Origin: CAZCBD01 sp964496755
Lineage (GTDB): Bacteria; Bacteroidota; Ignavibacteria; Ignavibacteriales; Melioribacteraceae
NCBI GenBank assembly: GCA_964496755.1
Contig: CAZCBD010000034.1
Location: 1 to 17,813 of the forward strand
Direction: 5' to 3'
DNA: 17,813 bases
Part shown: in pieces, positions 7,311 to 15,118 of the stretch
How the letters are laid out: every line of letters begins with the position of its first letter
Position numbering within the stretch: position 1 is the first letter of the stretch
Program-made: the position numbers and the translations under genes
Notes under the pieces: generated by a model
What the model saw: only the letters and a program-made list of their open reading frames with translations
What the model was told of the DNA's origin: nothing
The model's database searches: none

Positions 7311-9214
7311 TAGTTAGTAATTATGGAAATCTCATCATTATCAGCATTAATCATTTCAGCAAAGAAATTTTTTAATGGCAAATATTGTTTGTTATGAAAA
7401 TATACACTCTTGATTCTAAAGGATCGCGATATTTCCAATCTGTTGTCTTTTAATTTGTAGGATTTCCGATATGATAAACCTTTGTATCTTTTGCTATTTC
7501 TAGAAGGTATATCGCTGAAACGATAATTTGAAGGCAATTCAATTGTGATTTTCTCGCGTTCAATATAGGGAAAATCAAACTCAACGGGAGTAAATCTGCG
7601 TTCAGCCTTAAAAGGATTTTTATTAAATTTTGTGATTAATGGGGATGAAAAATATTTAATATTTCCCGCTTCTTTCAAATTCTTCGGAATTTTATAAAAC
7701 ACTTTAAATTCAAAATCATTTGAACATGAATCCATATTTACTATTTTAAATGAATCTACTTTTACTTCTGCTGATAAATCTTTGATATATTTTTTTATTA
7801 CTTTATTAACATCATCAACATCCAATTTATCATGATTTAAATATGCCAACTGCCCGGAATATTTAAAATCAGTTTCCGCAACAAAATCTTCATCTTCATT
7901 AATTTTAATCAATGTCTTAATAGTTGCTTTTGAAGTTTTAGACCTTAATTTTAAGGGAACAACTTTAGAACCTTTTTCCGTTAGCATAAATCCGCTTTTC
8001 ACCATGTAGTTACTTGTTAAAAAACCGAAGGGAACATACTTACTCTGACAATTGCAATAATAATCTCTGTTTTTAATTTTCAGCCAAACAAGAATTCTAT
8101 TAAAACTTTGCAATTGTGGCCAAGCCGTATCAAATCTACCATGAGAGCGAGTGCTAATGAAAATCGGTTCTGCTTTTAAATTAGCTTCTCTTAACATAGC
8201 AAGTAATAAAAAATTTCTTTCATTAATACAGCCCTTTTGTTGCTCCAAACATTTTTCGGGTGAAAGTAAATCCGAACTGTATATCGAATTATAATCACCT
8301 GATTTTATGTTATTACAAACATAATTATATATTCTTTCAGCTTTCTGCAAATCCGATAAATTAGGATCTAATATTTTATTTAATGTATCCTTAATACCGG
8401 AATTTTTATTGATAAATTTATTTAGATTTTTATTCATTATTTCCGCAACAGCATCCCAGGTTTTTGCCACATCAATATATGTATAAGCATTTTTAAAACT
8501 TTTTAACTGAAATTTAACATGAGCAACATAATCACTCGGAGTAGTCATATAAGGCTCTTCTCTTACAGGCGGTAAATTAATACCCGTCCATTCGGCAGTT
8601 GCAAACTTACCATCTAATGTACTTTCCGTACCCTTTTTTAATTCAATATCTACACTCGTAAAATTTCGTTCCAAAGTACTAAAATTAAATCCGCGTGCAA
8701 TTAAAACCTTACATCGATTCTTTAAAGTGTAATATTCATCTTGAAAAGACCAAGGGGAAAGAGCTCCAATATAGGGAGATTCTTTTGTGTAAGAATATTC
8801 TATTACGGAACCAACATCCACACCGGGTACTGCAAATTTAATAGTTTTCCAATTATTAACTTCGTCTTCAAAAATATTATCGGAATCTAACTCGAACTCA
8901 TCTCCATTTGGCGAATAACATACTGCTTCGAGATCATCAATTACTTCATCACCAAAATATTTGATTTTAATATCAGCAACATCTTTTCCCTTTTCAGTTA
9001 GAATTTTAATTTTTCTATAAAATTTGGATTTACATTTAAATCTCTTCGTTATAGTGAACTCACCCCAAACCATTAAATTTACTGCATCCGCCTCAGGATC
9101 TTTTTCGAATTTTTTCATTTCCAATTCTTCTTTGGATACATTGCCAATTTCTTGTGCAAAGAAACAATTAATAAGAGTAAAAAATAAAATAAAAGCATAA
9201 CTAATTCTTTTCAT
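7310..9214 (-). CDS. Secreted DUF3857 / transglutaminase-like protein with degenerate catalytic site
   Basis: 634 residues with a signal peptide (about 1-20, ending CFFAQ). It has the same layout as its downstream neighbour: a DUF3857 beta domain (about 55-215), a transglutaminase-like core (about 250-400) and a C-terminal beta domain. The core keeps a cysteine (KGCINERN, Cys329). However, the FNH position reads S-F-N-R (Arg373), and the usual acidic residue in the strand YYLDxT reads YYCNCQ (Asn388), just before the well-conserved K-Y-V-P-F-G. Two of three catalytic residues therefore seem lost, suggesting a binding or scaffolding role. It is the first gene of the pair, expressed from the 105-base gap upstream. 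The Cys17 context (LINC) is a poor lipobox, so I favour an ordinary signal peptide over a lipoprotein. Confidence 0.8.
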   Translation of the reverse strand: MKRISYAFILFFTLINCFFAQEIGNVSKEELEMKKFEKDPEADAVNLMVWGEFTITKRFKCKSKFYRKIKILTEKGKDVADIKIKYFGDEVIDDLEAVCYSPNGDEFELDSDNIFEDEVNNWKTIKFAVPGVDVGSVIEYSYTKESPYIGALSPWSFQDEYYTLKNRCKVLIARGFNFSTLERNFTSVDIELKKGTESTLDGKFATAEWTGINLPPVREEPYMTTPSDYVAHVKFQLKSFKNAYTYIDVAKTWDAVAEIMNKNLNKFINKNSGIKDTLNKILDPNLSDLQKAERIYNYVCNNIKSGDYNSIYSSDLLSPEKCLEQQKGCINERNFLLLAMLREANLKAEPIFISTRSHGRFDTAWPQLQSFNRILVWLKIKNRDYYCNCQSKYVPFGFLTSNYMVKSGFMLTEKGSKVVPLKLRSKTSKATIKTLIKINEDEDFVAETDFKYSGQLAYLNHDKLDVDDVNKVIKKYIKDLSAEVKVDSFKIVNMDSCSNDFEFKVFYKIPKNLKEAGNIKYFSSPLITKFNKNPFKAERRFTPVEFDFPYIEREKITIELPSNYRFSDIPSRNSKRYKGLSYRKSYKLKDNRLEISRSFRIKSVYFHNKQYLPLKNFFAEMINADNDEISIITN

Positions 9215-9219
9215 AGTAG

Positions 9220-9223
9220 CCCC
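9220..9223 (-). promoter_or_regulatory. Ribosome binding site of the first DUF3857 gene
   Basis: On the minus strand ATGGGGCTACTATG places GGGG five bases before the ATG at 9212-9214. The spacing and sequence closely match the site of the second gene of the pair (GGGGATATTATG), supporting both starts. The ATG four bases earlier (9223-9225) is rejected as a start because it is out of frame. Confidence 0.6.
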
Positions 9224-9319
9224 ATAAATTGATTTAATTAATAAATATTTTAAAGTTAAATTAATAATAATTTATATTCAAATTTTGAAATATTTAACAT
9301 TAAACATTTTAAATTAGAA

Positions 9320-9847
9320 TTATTCGTCTTTTTGAAATTTTTCCCCGAGCTTTTGATGCATTTCAGCCAAAATTTTATTACCGAGCTTCAAGTAATGTTT
9401 CCCTAATTTAAAATGCACAATACTTCGTTTTTCCACAAATTCAATTGTTGATTCAATAAATTCAATAATTATAAAATTGGTTTGTGTTTCATATTCATAA
9501 TTATAAAGTTCAAGCAATTTTAAATAAGGTTCATGTTCAAATGGTTTTACATTAATTGCCTTTACAAAATAATTGAATGCATTATCAATACATTCAGGTT
9601 TATTTTCTAATATTGCGGCAGCCCAAAAATAAATTTCATAAGCCAAACGTGGGAATTCTTTGGCCAATTTATTTGTAAACATAATTATTTCGTCTGATTT
9701 TAAAGTCGGATTTGCAAGTAATGTTTTAAATAAGTGTAATTCTTCGATTTTGTAAACAATTAACAATTGAAATGCATCAAAGATATGATCACAACTATTT
9801 GAATCTTTAAATATTTTTTCCAAGTTATGTTTTAAGTTTCTATCCAA
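9320..9847 (-). CDS. Small TPR-like helical protein of unknown function
   Basis: 175 residues, predicted all-helical, with no signal peptide or membrane segment, so probably cytoplasmic. The C-terminal helix pair (VHFKLGKHYLKLGNKILAE, about residues 139-157) and the central segment NAFNYFVKAINVKPFEHEPYL (about 88-108) have the spacing of small and aromatic residues seen in tetratricopeptide repeats, which normally serve protein-protein contacts. I do not recognise a named family. The start is TTG at 9845-9847. No other start codon occurs between it and the in-frame stop upstream, the next ATG (Met56) would remove a third of the protein, and a TAGGG site lies six bases upstream. It is separated from bipA by that gene's terminator and from the DUF3857 pair by 105 bases on the same strand. 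Confidence 0.68.
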   Translation of the reverse strand: MDRNLKHNLEKIFKDSNSCDHIFDAFQLLIVYKIEELHLFKTLLANPTLKSDEIIMFTNKLAKEFPRLAYEIYFWAAAILENKPECIDNAFNYFVKAINVKPFEHEPYLKLLELYNYEYETQTNFIIIEFIESTIEFVEKRSIVHFKLGKHYLKLGNKILAEMHQKLGEKFQKDE

Positions 9848-9853
9848 AAGATA

Positions 9854-9858
9854 CCCTA
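9854..9858 (-). promoter_or_regulatory. Ribosome binding site that decides the TTG start of the TPR-like gene
   Basis: The minus strand reads TAGGGTATCTTTTTGGAT: AGGG sits seven bases before the TTG at 9845-9847, the only usable start codon in the 5' part of this reading frame. This supports a genuine TTG initiation. Confidence 0.55.
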
Positions 9859-9925
9859 ACTTTTAAACTAACATTTAGAAGTAAAATACAAAATTATAAA
9901 CTTTATCGCTTATTTTTTTAAAACA

Positions 9926-9950
9926 AAAGGCTTCTGAATTTGAAGCCTTA
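9926..9950 (-). terminator. Intrinsic terminator downstream of bipA/typA
   Basis: On the minus strand AAGGCTTC (9949-9942) pairs perfectly with GAAGCCTT (9934-9927) around a seven-base loop, an 8-bp stem. It is followed by TTGTTTT and then an A/T-rich run. The stem begins about 27 bases after the bipA stop, so it ends that transcript before the TPR-like gene. Confidence 0.85.
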
Positions 9951-9976
9951 ATATTTATTTTTATTGTATTTATTTT

Positions 9977-11785
9977 CTACTTAAATTTTTTAAGATTAAA
10001 TCTTTTTCTTTCGTGAGGATCTAAGTATAATTTTCTCATTCTAATTGATTTCGGGGTAATTTCCAACAATTCATCGGAATTAATAAATTCAAGTGCTTCT
10101 TCAAGGGAAAATTTAATTGCGGGTGTAATTTTAACGGTTTTGTCTGCGCTTGCCGCACGCATATTTGTAAGTTTTTTGCCGCGCTGAACGTTTACCTCAA
10201 TATCAAGTTCTTTGTTCCTTTCACCAAGTATTTGTCCGGTATAAACAACTTCGCCCGGATCAATAAAAAATCTGCCTCTATCTTGCAAAGAATCTATTGC
10301 ATATGGAGTGGCTTGCCCTTCGGCCATAGAAATTAAAACACCGTTAATTCGCCTGCTAATTTTTCCTTTGAAGAATTCGTATTGATAAAACCTATGATGC
10401 ATAACCGCTTCACCTGCTGTTGCTGTTAGCAATTTATTACGTAATCCTAATAATCCCCTCGAAGGAATATGAAACTCCAAGGTATTAAGGTTTCCTTTCG
10501 AATCCATTTTAACCATTTCACCGCGACGTTGACCTACCAATTCAATTACTTTTCCGGCATAATCGGCAGGAACATCTACATTCAGTATTTCTACAGGTTC
10601 GGCTTTTCTTCCATCTATTGTTTTATAAATAACTTTGGGTGGTCCCACTGCCAGCTCGTAGCCTTCTCTTCTCATATTCTCAATTAAAACCGAAAGGTGT
10701 AAAACCCCACGACCGGATATTTTTAAGGTTTCGGGAGAGCCTGTTTCCTCAATTCGCAATGCAACGTTATGTTGTAATTCTTTAAATAATCTGTCTCTTA
10801 TTTGTCTTGATGTAACGTATTTTCCTTCTTTACCGGAAAAAGGGGAAGTATTTACAGTAAAGTTCATGCTAATTGTAGGTTCATCTATTGCAATAATTGG
10901 CAATGGTTCAGGATTATCAATATCGGCAATCGTATCTCCTATATTTATATCTTCGCTTCCAACAAAAGCACAAATATCACCACATTCAACTTTATCGGTT
11001 TCGGTTTTCCCTAAGCCTTCAAATAAAAATAATTGTTTCATTGAAATATTTTTTGATGAACCGTCTCGTTTTAAAATCAACAATTGATTGTTTTTATTAA
11101 ACGTACCTCTAAATACTCTACCTATTCCAATCTTACCTACATAATCATTGTAATCTAACGAAGTAACTTGCATTTGTAAAGAGCCCTCACGCATTGGCGG
11201 TGCGGGTATATATTCTATAATTGTATCAAGAAGCGGAAAAAGATTTTCTCTTTTATCATCAATTTCTTTAATTGCCCAACCGCTTCTGCCACTTGCATAA
11301 ATTACAGGAAATTCCAATTGTTCATCGTTGGCATCTAATTCAATAAATAAATCATAAATTTCATTTAATACTTCATTCGGCCTATTGTCCGGTCTGTCTA
11401 TTTTGTTAATAACTACAATCGGTTGCAAATGCAACTCTAAAGCTTTTTTTAATACAAATCTTGTCTGCGGCATTGGACCTTCAAAAGAATCGACCAAAAG
11501 CAATACTCCGTCCGCCATTTTTAATACACGTTCAACTTCTCCTCCAAAATCGGCATGTCCCGGTGTATCAATTAAATTTATTTTTGTATTGTTATAATTT
11601 ATACTGATATTTTTCGAAAGAATAGTAATCCCTCTTTCTCTTTCCAAATCGTTTGAATCCAAGAACCTTTCATTTACTATTTGATTCTTACGAAAAATAT
11701 TGCACTGTTTTAGAATTTGATCCACCAACGTAGTTTTACCATGGTCAACATGTGCAATAATTGCTATATTTCTGAAACTTCTCAC
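9977..11785 (-). CDS. typA: Ribosome-associated translational GTPase BipA/TypA
   Basis: 602 residues, the normal length of the family. The GTPase motifs are all present: G1 A11-H-V-D-H-G-K-T18, the switch RGITI at 51-55, G3 DTPGH at 73-77 and G4 NKID at 127-130. EF-G-like domains follow (GRVFRG, then GRGVLHLSVLIENMRREGYE) and then the BipA-specific C-terminal domain. BipA binds the 70S ribosome near the EF-G site and supports 50S assembly and growth in the cold or under stress. The start is GTG at 11783-11785, backed by a GGAG five bases upstream and by alignment of the N-terminus with the family (RNIAIIAHVDHGKT). The histidine kinase gene lies 79 bases upstream on the same strand without a visible terminator between, so read-through is possible. 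Confidence 0.97.
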   Translation of the reverse strand: MRSFRNIAIIAHVDHGKTTLVDQILKQCNIFRKNQIVNERFLDSNDLERERGITILSKNISINYNNTKINLIDTPGHADFGGEVERVLKMADGVLLLVDSFEGPMPQTRFVLKKALELHLQPIVVINKIDRPDNRPNEVLNEIYDLFIELDANDEQLEFPVIYASGRSGWAIKEIDDKRENLFPLLDTIIEYIPAPPMREGSLQMQVTSLDYNDYVGKIGIGRVFRGTFNKNNQLLILKRDGSSKNISMKQLFLFEGLGKTETDKVECGDICAFVGSEDINIGDTIADIDNPEPLPIIAIDEPTISMNFTVNTSPFSGKEGKYVTSRQIRDRLFKELQHNVALRIEETGSPETLKISGRGVLHLSVLIENMRREGYELAVGPPKVIYKTIDGRKAEPVEILNVDVPADYAGKVIELVGQRRGEMVKMDSKGNLNTLEFHIPSRGLLGLRNKLLTATAGEAVMHHRFYQYEFFKGKISRRINGVLISMAEGQATPYAIDSLQDRGRFFIDPGEVVYTGQILGERNKELDIEVNVQRGKKLTNMRAASADKTVKITPAIKFSLEEALEFINSDELLEITPKSIRMRKLYLDPHERKRFNLKKFK

Positions 11786-11790
11786 TAAAT

Positions 11791-11794
11791 CTCC
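11791..11794 (-). promoter_or_regulatory. Ribosome binding site supporting the GTG start of bipA/typA
   Basis: The minus strand reads GCGGAGATTTAGTG. The GGAG core ends five bases before the GTG start codon at 11783-11785, a standard Shine-Dalgarno placement. Confidence 0.7.
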
Positions 11795-11864
11795 GCTTAA
11801 AAAATTAAAATAAACTTTAAATATACGGAATTTAGATTCGAATTATTATTAAAAATATAAAATG

Positions 11865-13076
11865 TTAATTTCGGGCTTTTGGTACGGTAAAGGAAAATTT
11901 ACTTCCTTTTCCAAGTTCACTTTCAACCTTAATTTTACCATTGTTTCTTTCAACCAATTCCTTGCATAAAATTAACCCCAACCCGGTGCCCTTTTCATTT
12001 GCCGTACCTTTGGTTGAATGATTTACATCAATCCTAAATAATTTGTCCAGATCTTCTTTATCAATGCCGATTCCATTATCCATCACTTCAAGAATGAGCA
12101 TATCGCTATTTTCTTTACAATTAATAGTAACTGTTCCTCTCGGCTTTGTAAATTTAATTGCATTAGAGATTAAATTATGCAAAACCGAATAAATCATGTT
12201 TTTATCAGCATAAGCTTCTATATTTTTATCAACTTTATTTATGATTTTAATATTTTTTTTAACGGAAATACCGATAATCGTATTTTCAATCTGTTCAACA
12301 ATTTCATATACTTTAAAATTATGAGGATTAAATTCTATGGTTTTTGACTGCAGCCTTGCCCATTGCAAAAGATTTTCAAGTAAATTATATATTCCCTGAG
12401 CAGAAGAATTTATTTTTTGAGCAAAAGTTGTAATATCTTCTTTACTTAAATTATCAATATCGTGTGCTAAAAAATCAGTGAGTCCGATTAAAGACGTAAA
12501 CGGTGCTCGTAAATCGTGGGCAATTATCGAAAAAAATTTATCCTTGGATGCATTAGATTTTTTTAGTTCCTCTTCTGATTTTACAAGTTTTCTATTTAGC
12601 GTTGATAATTTTTCAACATAATCCTTAAGCTGAGCTTCTAAATTTTTACTGTCGGTAACATCTCTTAAAATTCCAAAATAAGAAATGGTATTATCTGCCT
12701 CATCTTTATTGGCAAAACTTGTAGAAGAAACAATTAACTCCTTATTGTCTTTAGTTTTTAATGTAACCTCAAAATTTCTAACAAAACCGATTCGCTCTAT
12801 TCTTTCTTTAAATTCAATCCAATCTTCCTTTTTAGAATAAATATTTTCAATCTGAAGATTTAATATTTCTTCCGGAGCCGAATAACCCAGCATTCTGATT
12901 CCATACGGATTAAATGATAAAATTTTACCTTCCGGAGTAATTTCAAATATGGCAAGTTTCATTTCAGAAAAAATTTTCGAGTAATTGTTACGAGCCAATT
13001 TCAACTTAAGTTCTTTATTTTCTTTCCTTAATTCTTCAAGTTCATTTTGCAAATCACTAACATTTGAGGCATTCAT
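11865..13076 (-). CDS. Soluble PAS-domain sensor histidine kinase
   Basis: 403 residues with no membrane segment or signal peptide, so a cytoplasmic sensor. The order is: a short N-terminal coiled coil (about 5-30), one PAS domain (about 32-145, starting FSEMKLAIFEITPEGKILSF and ending GILRDVTDSK), a second coiled coil (about 146-178), HisKA and HATPase_c. The H-box FFSIIAHDLRAPF gives phospho-accepting His187. The N-box NLISNAIKF (about 301-309), G1 D333-N-G-I-G-I and G2 G363-T-G-L-G-L are all intact, so it should be an active kinase. The ligand of the PAS domain cannot be read from sequence. No response regulator lies within the window, making it an orphan. A purine-rich stretch (AGAGAAG) precedes the ATG. 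It is transcribed divergently from the TauE/SafE gene and lies upstream of bipA. Confidence 0.92.
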   Translation of the reverse strand: MNASNVSDLQNELEELRKENKELKLKLARNNYSKIFSEMKLAIFEITPEGKILSFNPYGIRMLGYSAPEEILNLQIENIYSKKEDWIEFKERIERIGFVRNFEVTLKTKDNKELIVSSTSFANKDEADNTISYFGILRDVTDSKNLEAQLKDYVEKLSTLNRKLVKSEEELKKSNASKDKFFSIIAHDLRAPFTSLIGLTDFLAHDIDNLSKEDITTFAQKINSSAQGIYNLLENLLQWARLQSKTIEFNPHNFKVYEIVEQIENTIIGISVKKNIKIINKVDKNIEAYADKNMIYSVLHNLISNAIKFTKPRGTVTINCKENSDMLILEVMDNGIGIDKEDLDKLFRIDVNHSTKGTANEKGTGLGLILCKELVERNNGKIKVESELGKGSKFSFTVPKARN

Positions 13077-13160
13077 TTTTCTTCTCTTTTTTCAAATTCA
13101 TTTTTTACATATCTTAAATTAGTAGAATAAATAAAAAAAACAAATTGCTTTCATTTAATA

Positions 13161-13168
13161 AAGGCGGG
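13161..13168 (+). promoter_or_regulatory. Ribosome binding site that decides the TTG start of the TauE/SafE gene
   Basis: AAGGCGGG ends eight bases before TTG at 13177-13179. The same frame is closed by a TAA at 13159-13161 and holds no ATG or GTG after it, so TTG is the only reasonable start. Confidence 0.65.
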
Positions 13169-13176
13169 TTATCTGT

Positions 13177-13923
13177 TTGTCGTTTGAAAATTCTATAATA
13201 CTATTTTTGGGTGGTCTGGTTGCCGGATTTATAAACGTTTTAGCCGGTGGCGGCTCTTCCATTGTTTTACCAATACTAATCTTTTTAGGTTTAGACCCAA
13301 CCGTTGCCAACGGTACAAACAGAGTAGCAATATTTATTCAGAATATATCGGCAATAACTTCTTTTAAAAAAGAGAAGCATTCCGATTTTAAGTTTAGTTT
13401 TAAGTTGGGCTTGTTTGCCTTACCCGGTGCAATTGCCGGAGCATTAGTTGCTACTAAAATAAGCAACGATTTATTTCAGAACATTTTAGGAATTATTATG
13501 ATTGGAATAATTATTACAATGATTATTCCGAAAAAAACAAAAATTGAATTAAACGAAACTGTTTTAAAAGCACCGATATTAATTTATCCTGTTATGTTTT
13601 TAATTGGTTTTTACGGTGGTTTTATTCAGGTTGGGGTCGGATTTCTTTTGATGGCTGCCTTGCACTATGTACTAAAATTAAATCTCGTTAAAGTGAATAT
13701 GCACAAAGTTTTTATTGTTTTTCTTTATACTGTACCGGCTCTTTTAATTTTTATTCTATCAGATAAAGTTAATTGGAAGGTAGGAATAATTCTTTCAATC
13801 GGGAATGCTTCCGGTGCTTGGATTGCAGCAAAAATAGCCGTTAAAAAAGGTGAAAAAGTAATTAAAAATATTTTACTTATCTCTATTTTAGGAATGGCAT
13901 TAAAATTATTAAAGATATTTTAA
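13177..13923 (+). CDS. TauE/SafE (TSUP) family membrane transporter
   Basis: 248 residues, very hydrophobic, with about seven or eight membrane segments. It shows the internal duplication typical of the TSUP family. The first half starts with residues 12-52 (GGLVAGFINVLAGGGSSIVL, then a conserved N-G-T-N-R). The second half starts with residues 143-180 (IGFYGGFIQVGVGFLLMAAL, then the corresponding VNMHKVFI). Family members export or import sulfite, sulfoacetate, taurine-derived or other small organosulfur anions, but the substrate here cannot be assigned, and no sulfur-metabolism gene lies nearby. The start is TTG with a good ribosome binding site. It diverges from the histidine kinase across a 100-base gap and converges on sua5 with a single base between the two stops. 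Confidence 0.9.
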   Translation: MSFENSIILFLGGLVAGFINVLAGGGSSIVLPILIFLGLDPTVANGTNRVAIFIQNISAITSFKKEKHSDFKFSFKLGLFALPGAIAGALVATKISNDLFQNILGIIMIGIIITMIIPKKTKIELNETVLKAPILIYPVMFLIGFYGGFIQVGVGFLLMAALHYVLKLNLVKVNMHKVFIVFLYTVPALLIFILSDKVNWKVGIILSIGNASGAWIAAKIAVKKGEKVIKNILLISILGMALKLLKIF

Positions 13924-13924
13924 T

Positions 13925-14902
13925 TCAAATACTTTCAAATCTTTTAGTAGCTTTATTCAGCCGATCCATTATTGCCCTTCCCAATCCTACTTCTTCAAAT
14001 TCCTCTGCAACAATTAACTCATAGTTCTCTTTTTCAAGTTCGTGCAAAGCTGAAAATAAATTTGCAGCCGCTTCTGTGTGCAAACCGCTTTTCGATAAAA
14101 TAATTTCTTTAGAAAATTTTGTTCCCGTATTATTATTACGAAAAAAAATTGCAGCTGTTTTATCAGGATTTATATTTTCAATTTTAATCCGAGATAATAA
14201 TCGTAATGGTATTTTGGGTGAATAATGAAACGGAAGCATTCCCGGTGCAACAGGATTATTTGTATCGGCAATTGCCTTTTGAAGTTTTGTATTTATAACA
14301 CTTTCAATATTTTCAACCGGTAAGCCTCCCGGGCGAAGTAAGAATATTTCGCTATCAGTAATTTTAACTATTGTCGATTCAACGCCAACATTACATTTCC
14401 CTCCATCCAAAATTAAATCAACCGCATCACCAAGTTGATTTTCTACATGCTCTGCTTTTGTTGGGCTTAATCTGCTAAAAGCATTTGCGCTGGGAGCTGC
14501 AATCGGTACTTCCGATTTTTCAATTAACTTTAAAGCTACCGGATGCAAAGGCATTCTAACTGCAACTGTTGCATGTCCGGCCGTAATTATATCCGGCACA
14601 ATACTTTTTTTCGGCAAAACTATTGTTAATGGCCCCGGCCAAAATTTAGAAATTAAAACTTCAACTAATCTATTTTCCGCAAAGCAAACTTCATTTAATT
14701 GTGTTTTATTTGCCACATGAAGAATTAGCGGATTAAACGTAGGGCGTTTTTTTGCTTCAAATATTTTTGCTACTGCAATAGGGTTCAAGCCGTCGGCACC
14801 TAATCCATAAACCGTTTCGGTTGGGAAAGCGACTAATTTACCTGATTTTATTGCCTCTGCCGCTTTTTCAATATTTTTAGTATTCGCTTTATATAAATCC
14901 AT
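13925..14902 (-). CDS. sua5: L-threonylcarbamoyladenylate synthase, Sua5 type
   Basis: 325 residues, the long Sua5 form: a YrdC/TsaC catalytic domain (about 8-200), a linker carrying PVAPGMLPFHYSPK (about 217-230) and the C-terminal Sua5 domain. It makes threonylcarbamoyl-AMP from threonine, bicarbonate and ATP, the first step of the universal t6A37 tRNA modification completed by the TsaD complex. Visible motifs are FPTETVYGLG (26-35), KKRPTFNPL (51-59), the AVRMP strand and APSAN (136-140), all in the ligand pocket. The start is ATG at 14900-14902 with no clear Shine-Dalgarno. The gene stands alone, convergent with the TauE/SafE gene and divergent from the KFEYED-repeat gene. Confidence 0.95.
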   Translation of the reverse strand: MDLYKANTKNIEKAAEAIKSGKLVAFPTETVYGLGADGLNPIAVAKIFEAKKRPTFNPLILHVANKTQLNEVCFAENRLVEVLISKFWPGPLTIVLPKKSIVPDIITAGHATVAVRMPLHPVALKLIEKSEVPIAAPSANAFSRLSPTKAEHVENQLGDAVDLILDGGKCNVGVESTIVKITDSEIFLLRPGGLPVENIESVINTKLQKAIADTNNPVAPGMLPFHYSPKIPLRLLSRIKIENINPDKTAAIFFRNNNTGTKFSKEIILSKSGLHTEAAANLFSALHELEKENYELIVAEEFEEVGLGRAIMDRLNKATKRFESI

Positions 14903-14997
14903 TTGTTAAAATCTTAAAATTTAATGTGTAAATATAAAAAAAGCACGGCAAGTTATCATTTAATATAAATAATTATTATTTTGGCATTAAATTAAAA

Positions 14998-15069
14998 GGA
15001 ATACAACAATAAATTTTCCTCCGATATCTAATTAATTCCCTATTTGAATATTAATTATTGTGGTATTCC
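14998..15069. repeat. 15-bp imperfect inverted repeat in the sua5 / KFEYED intergenic region
   Basis: GGAATACAACAATAA (14998-15012) is the reverse complement of TTATTGTGGTATTCC (15055-15069) at 14 of 15 positions, with 42 bases between the arms. A second short inverted repeat, TAATTAAT (15029-15036) with ATTAATTA (15050-15057), is nested within. There is no T-run after the right arm, so it does not look like a terminator. It lies 50 bases upstream of the KFEYED gene and 96 bases upstream of sua5, in the 216-base divergent region 14903-15118, where I see no gene or recognisable promoter. It may be a two-site operator, a structured leader or a decayed small element. Confidence 0.6.
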
Positions 15070-15118
15070 GTAAAACAAAAGATAGTGTATGATTGGACTA
15101 ATTTAGATAAATTTAAAA

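Noticed and set aside
9184..9214. Lipoprotein signal in the upstream DUF3857 protein (LINC at residues 14-17)
   Set aside because: The residue before Cys is Asn instead of Gly, Ala or Ser, and a normal signal-peptidase site (FFA-QE) follows immediately.
9277..9289. Perfect 13-base palindrome TTCAAATTTTGAA upstream of the DUF3857 pair, as a possible operator
   Set aside because: Its position, 63-75 bases before the start, is suitable. But it is short and lies in almost pure A/T sequence where such palindromes are expected by chance, and no second copy is seen.
10469..11597. Several plus-strand open frames of about 70 residues across the bipA gene
   Set aside because: They are antisense shadows of a highly conserved GTPase, with no ribosome binding site and no sensible protein character.
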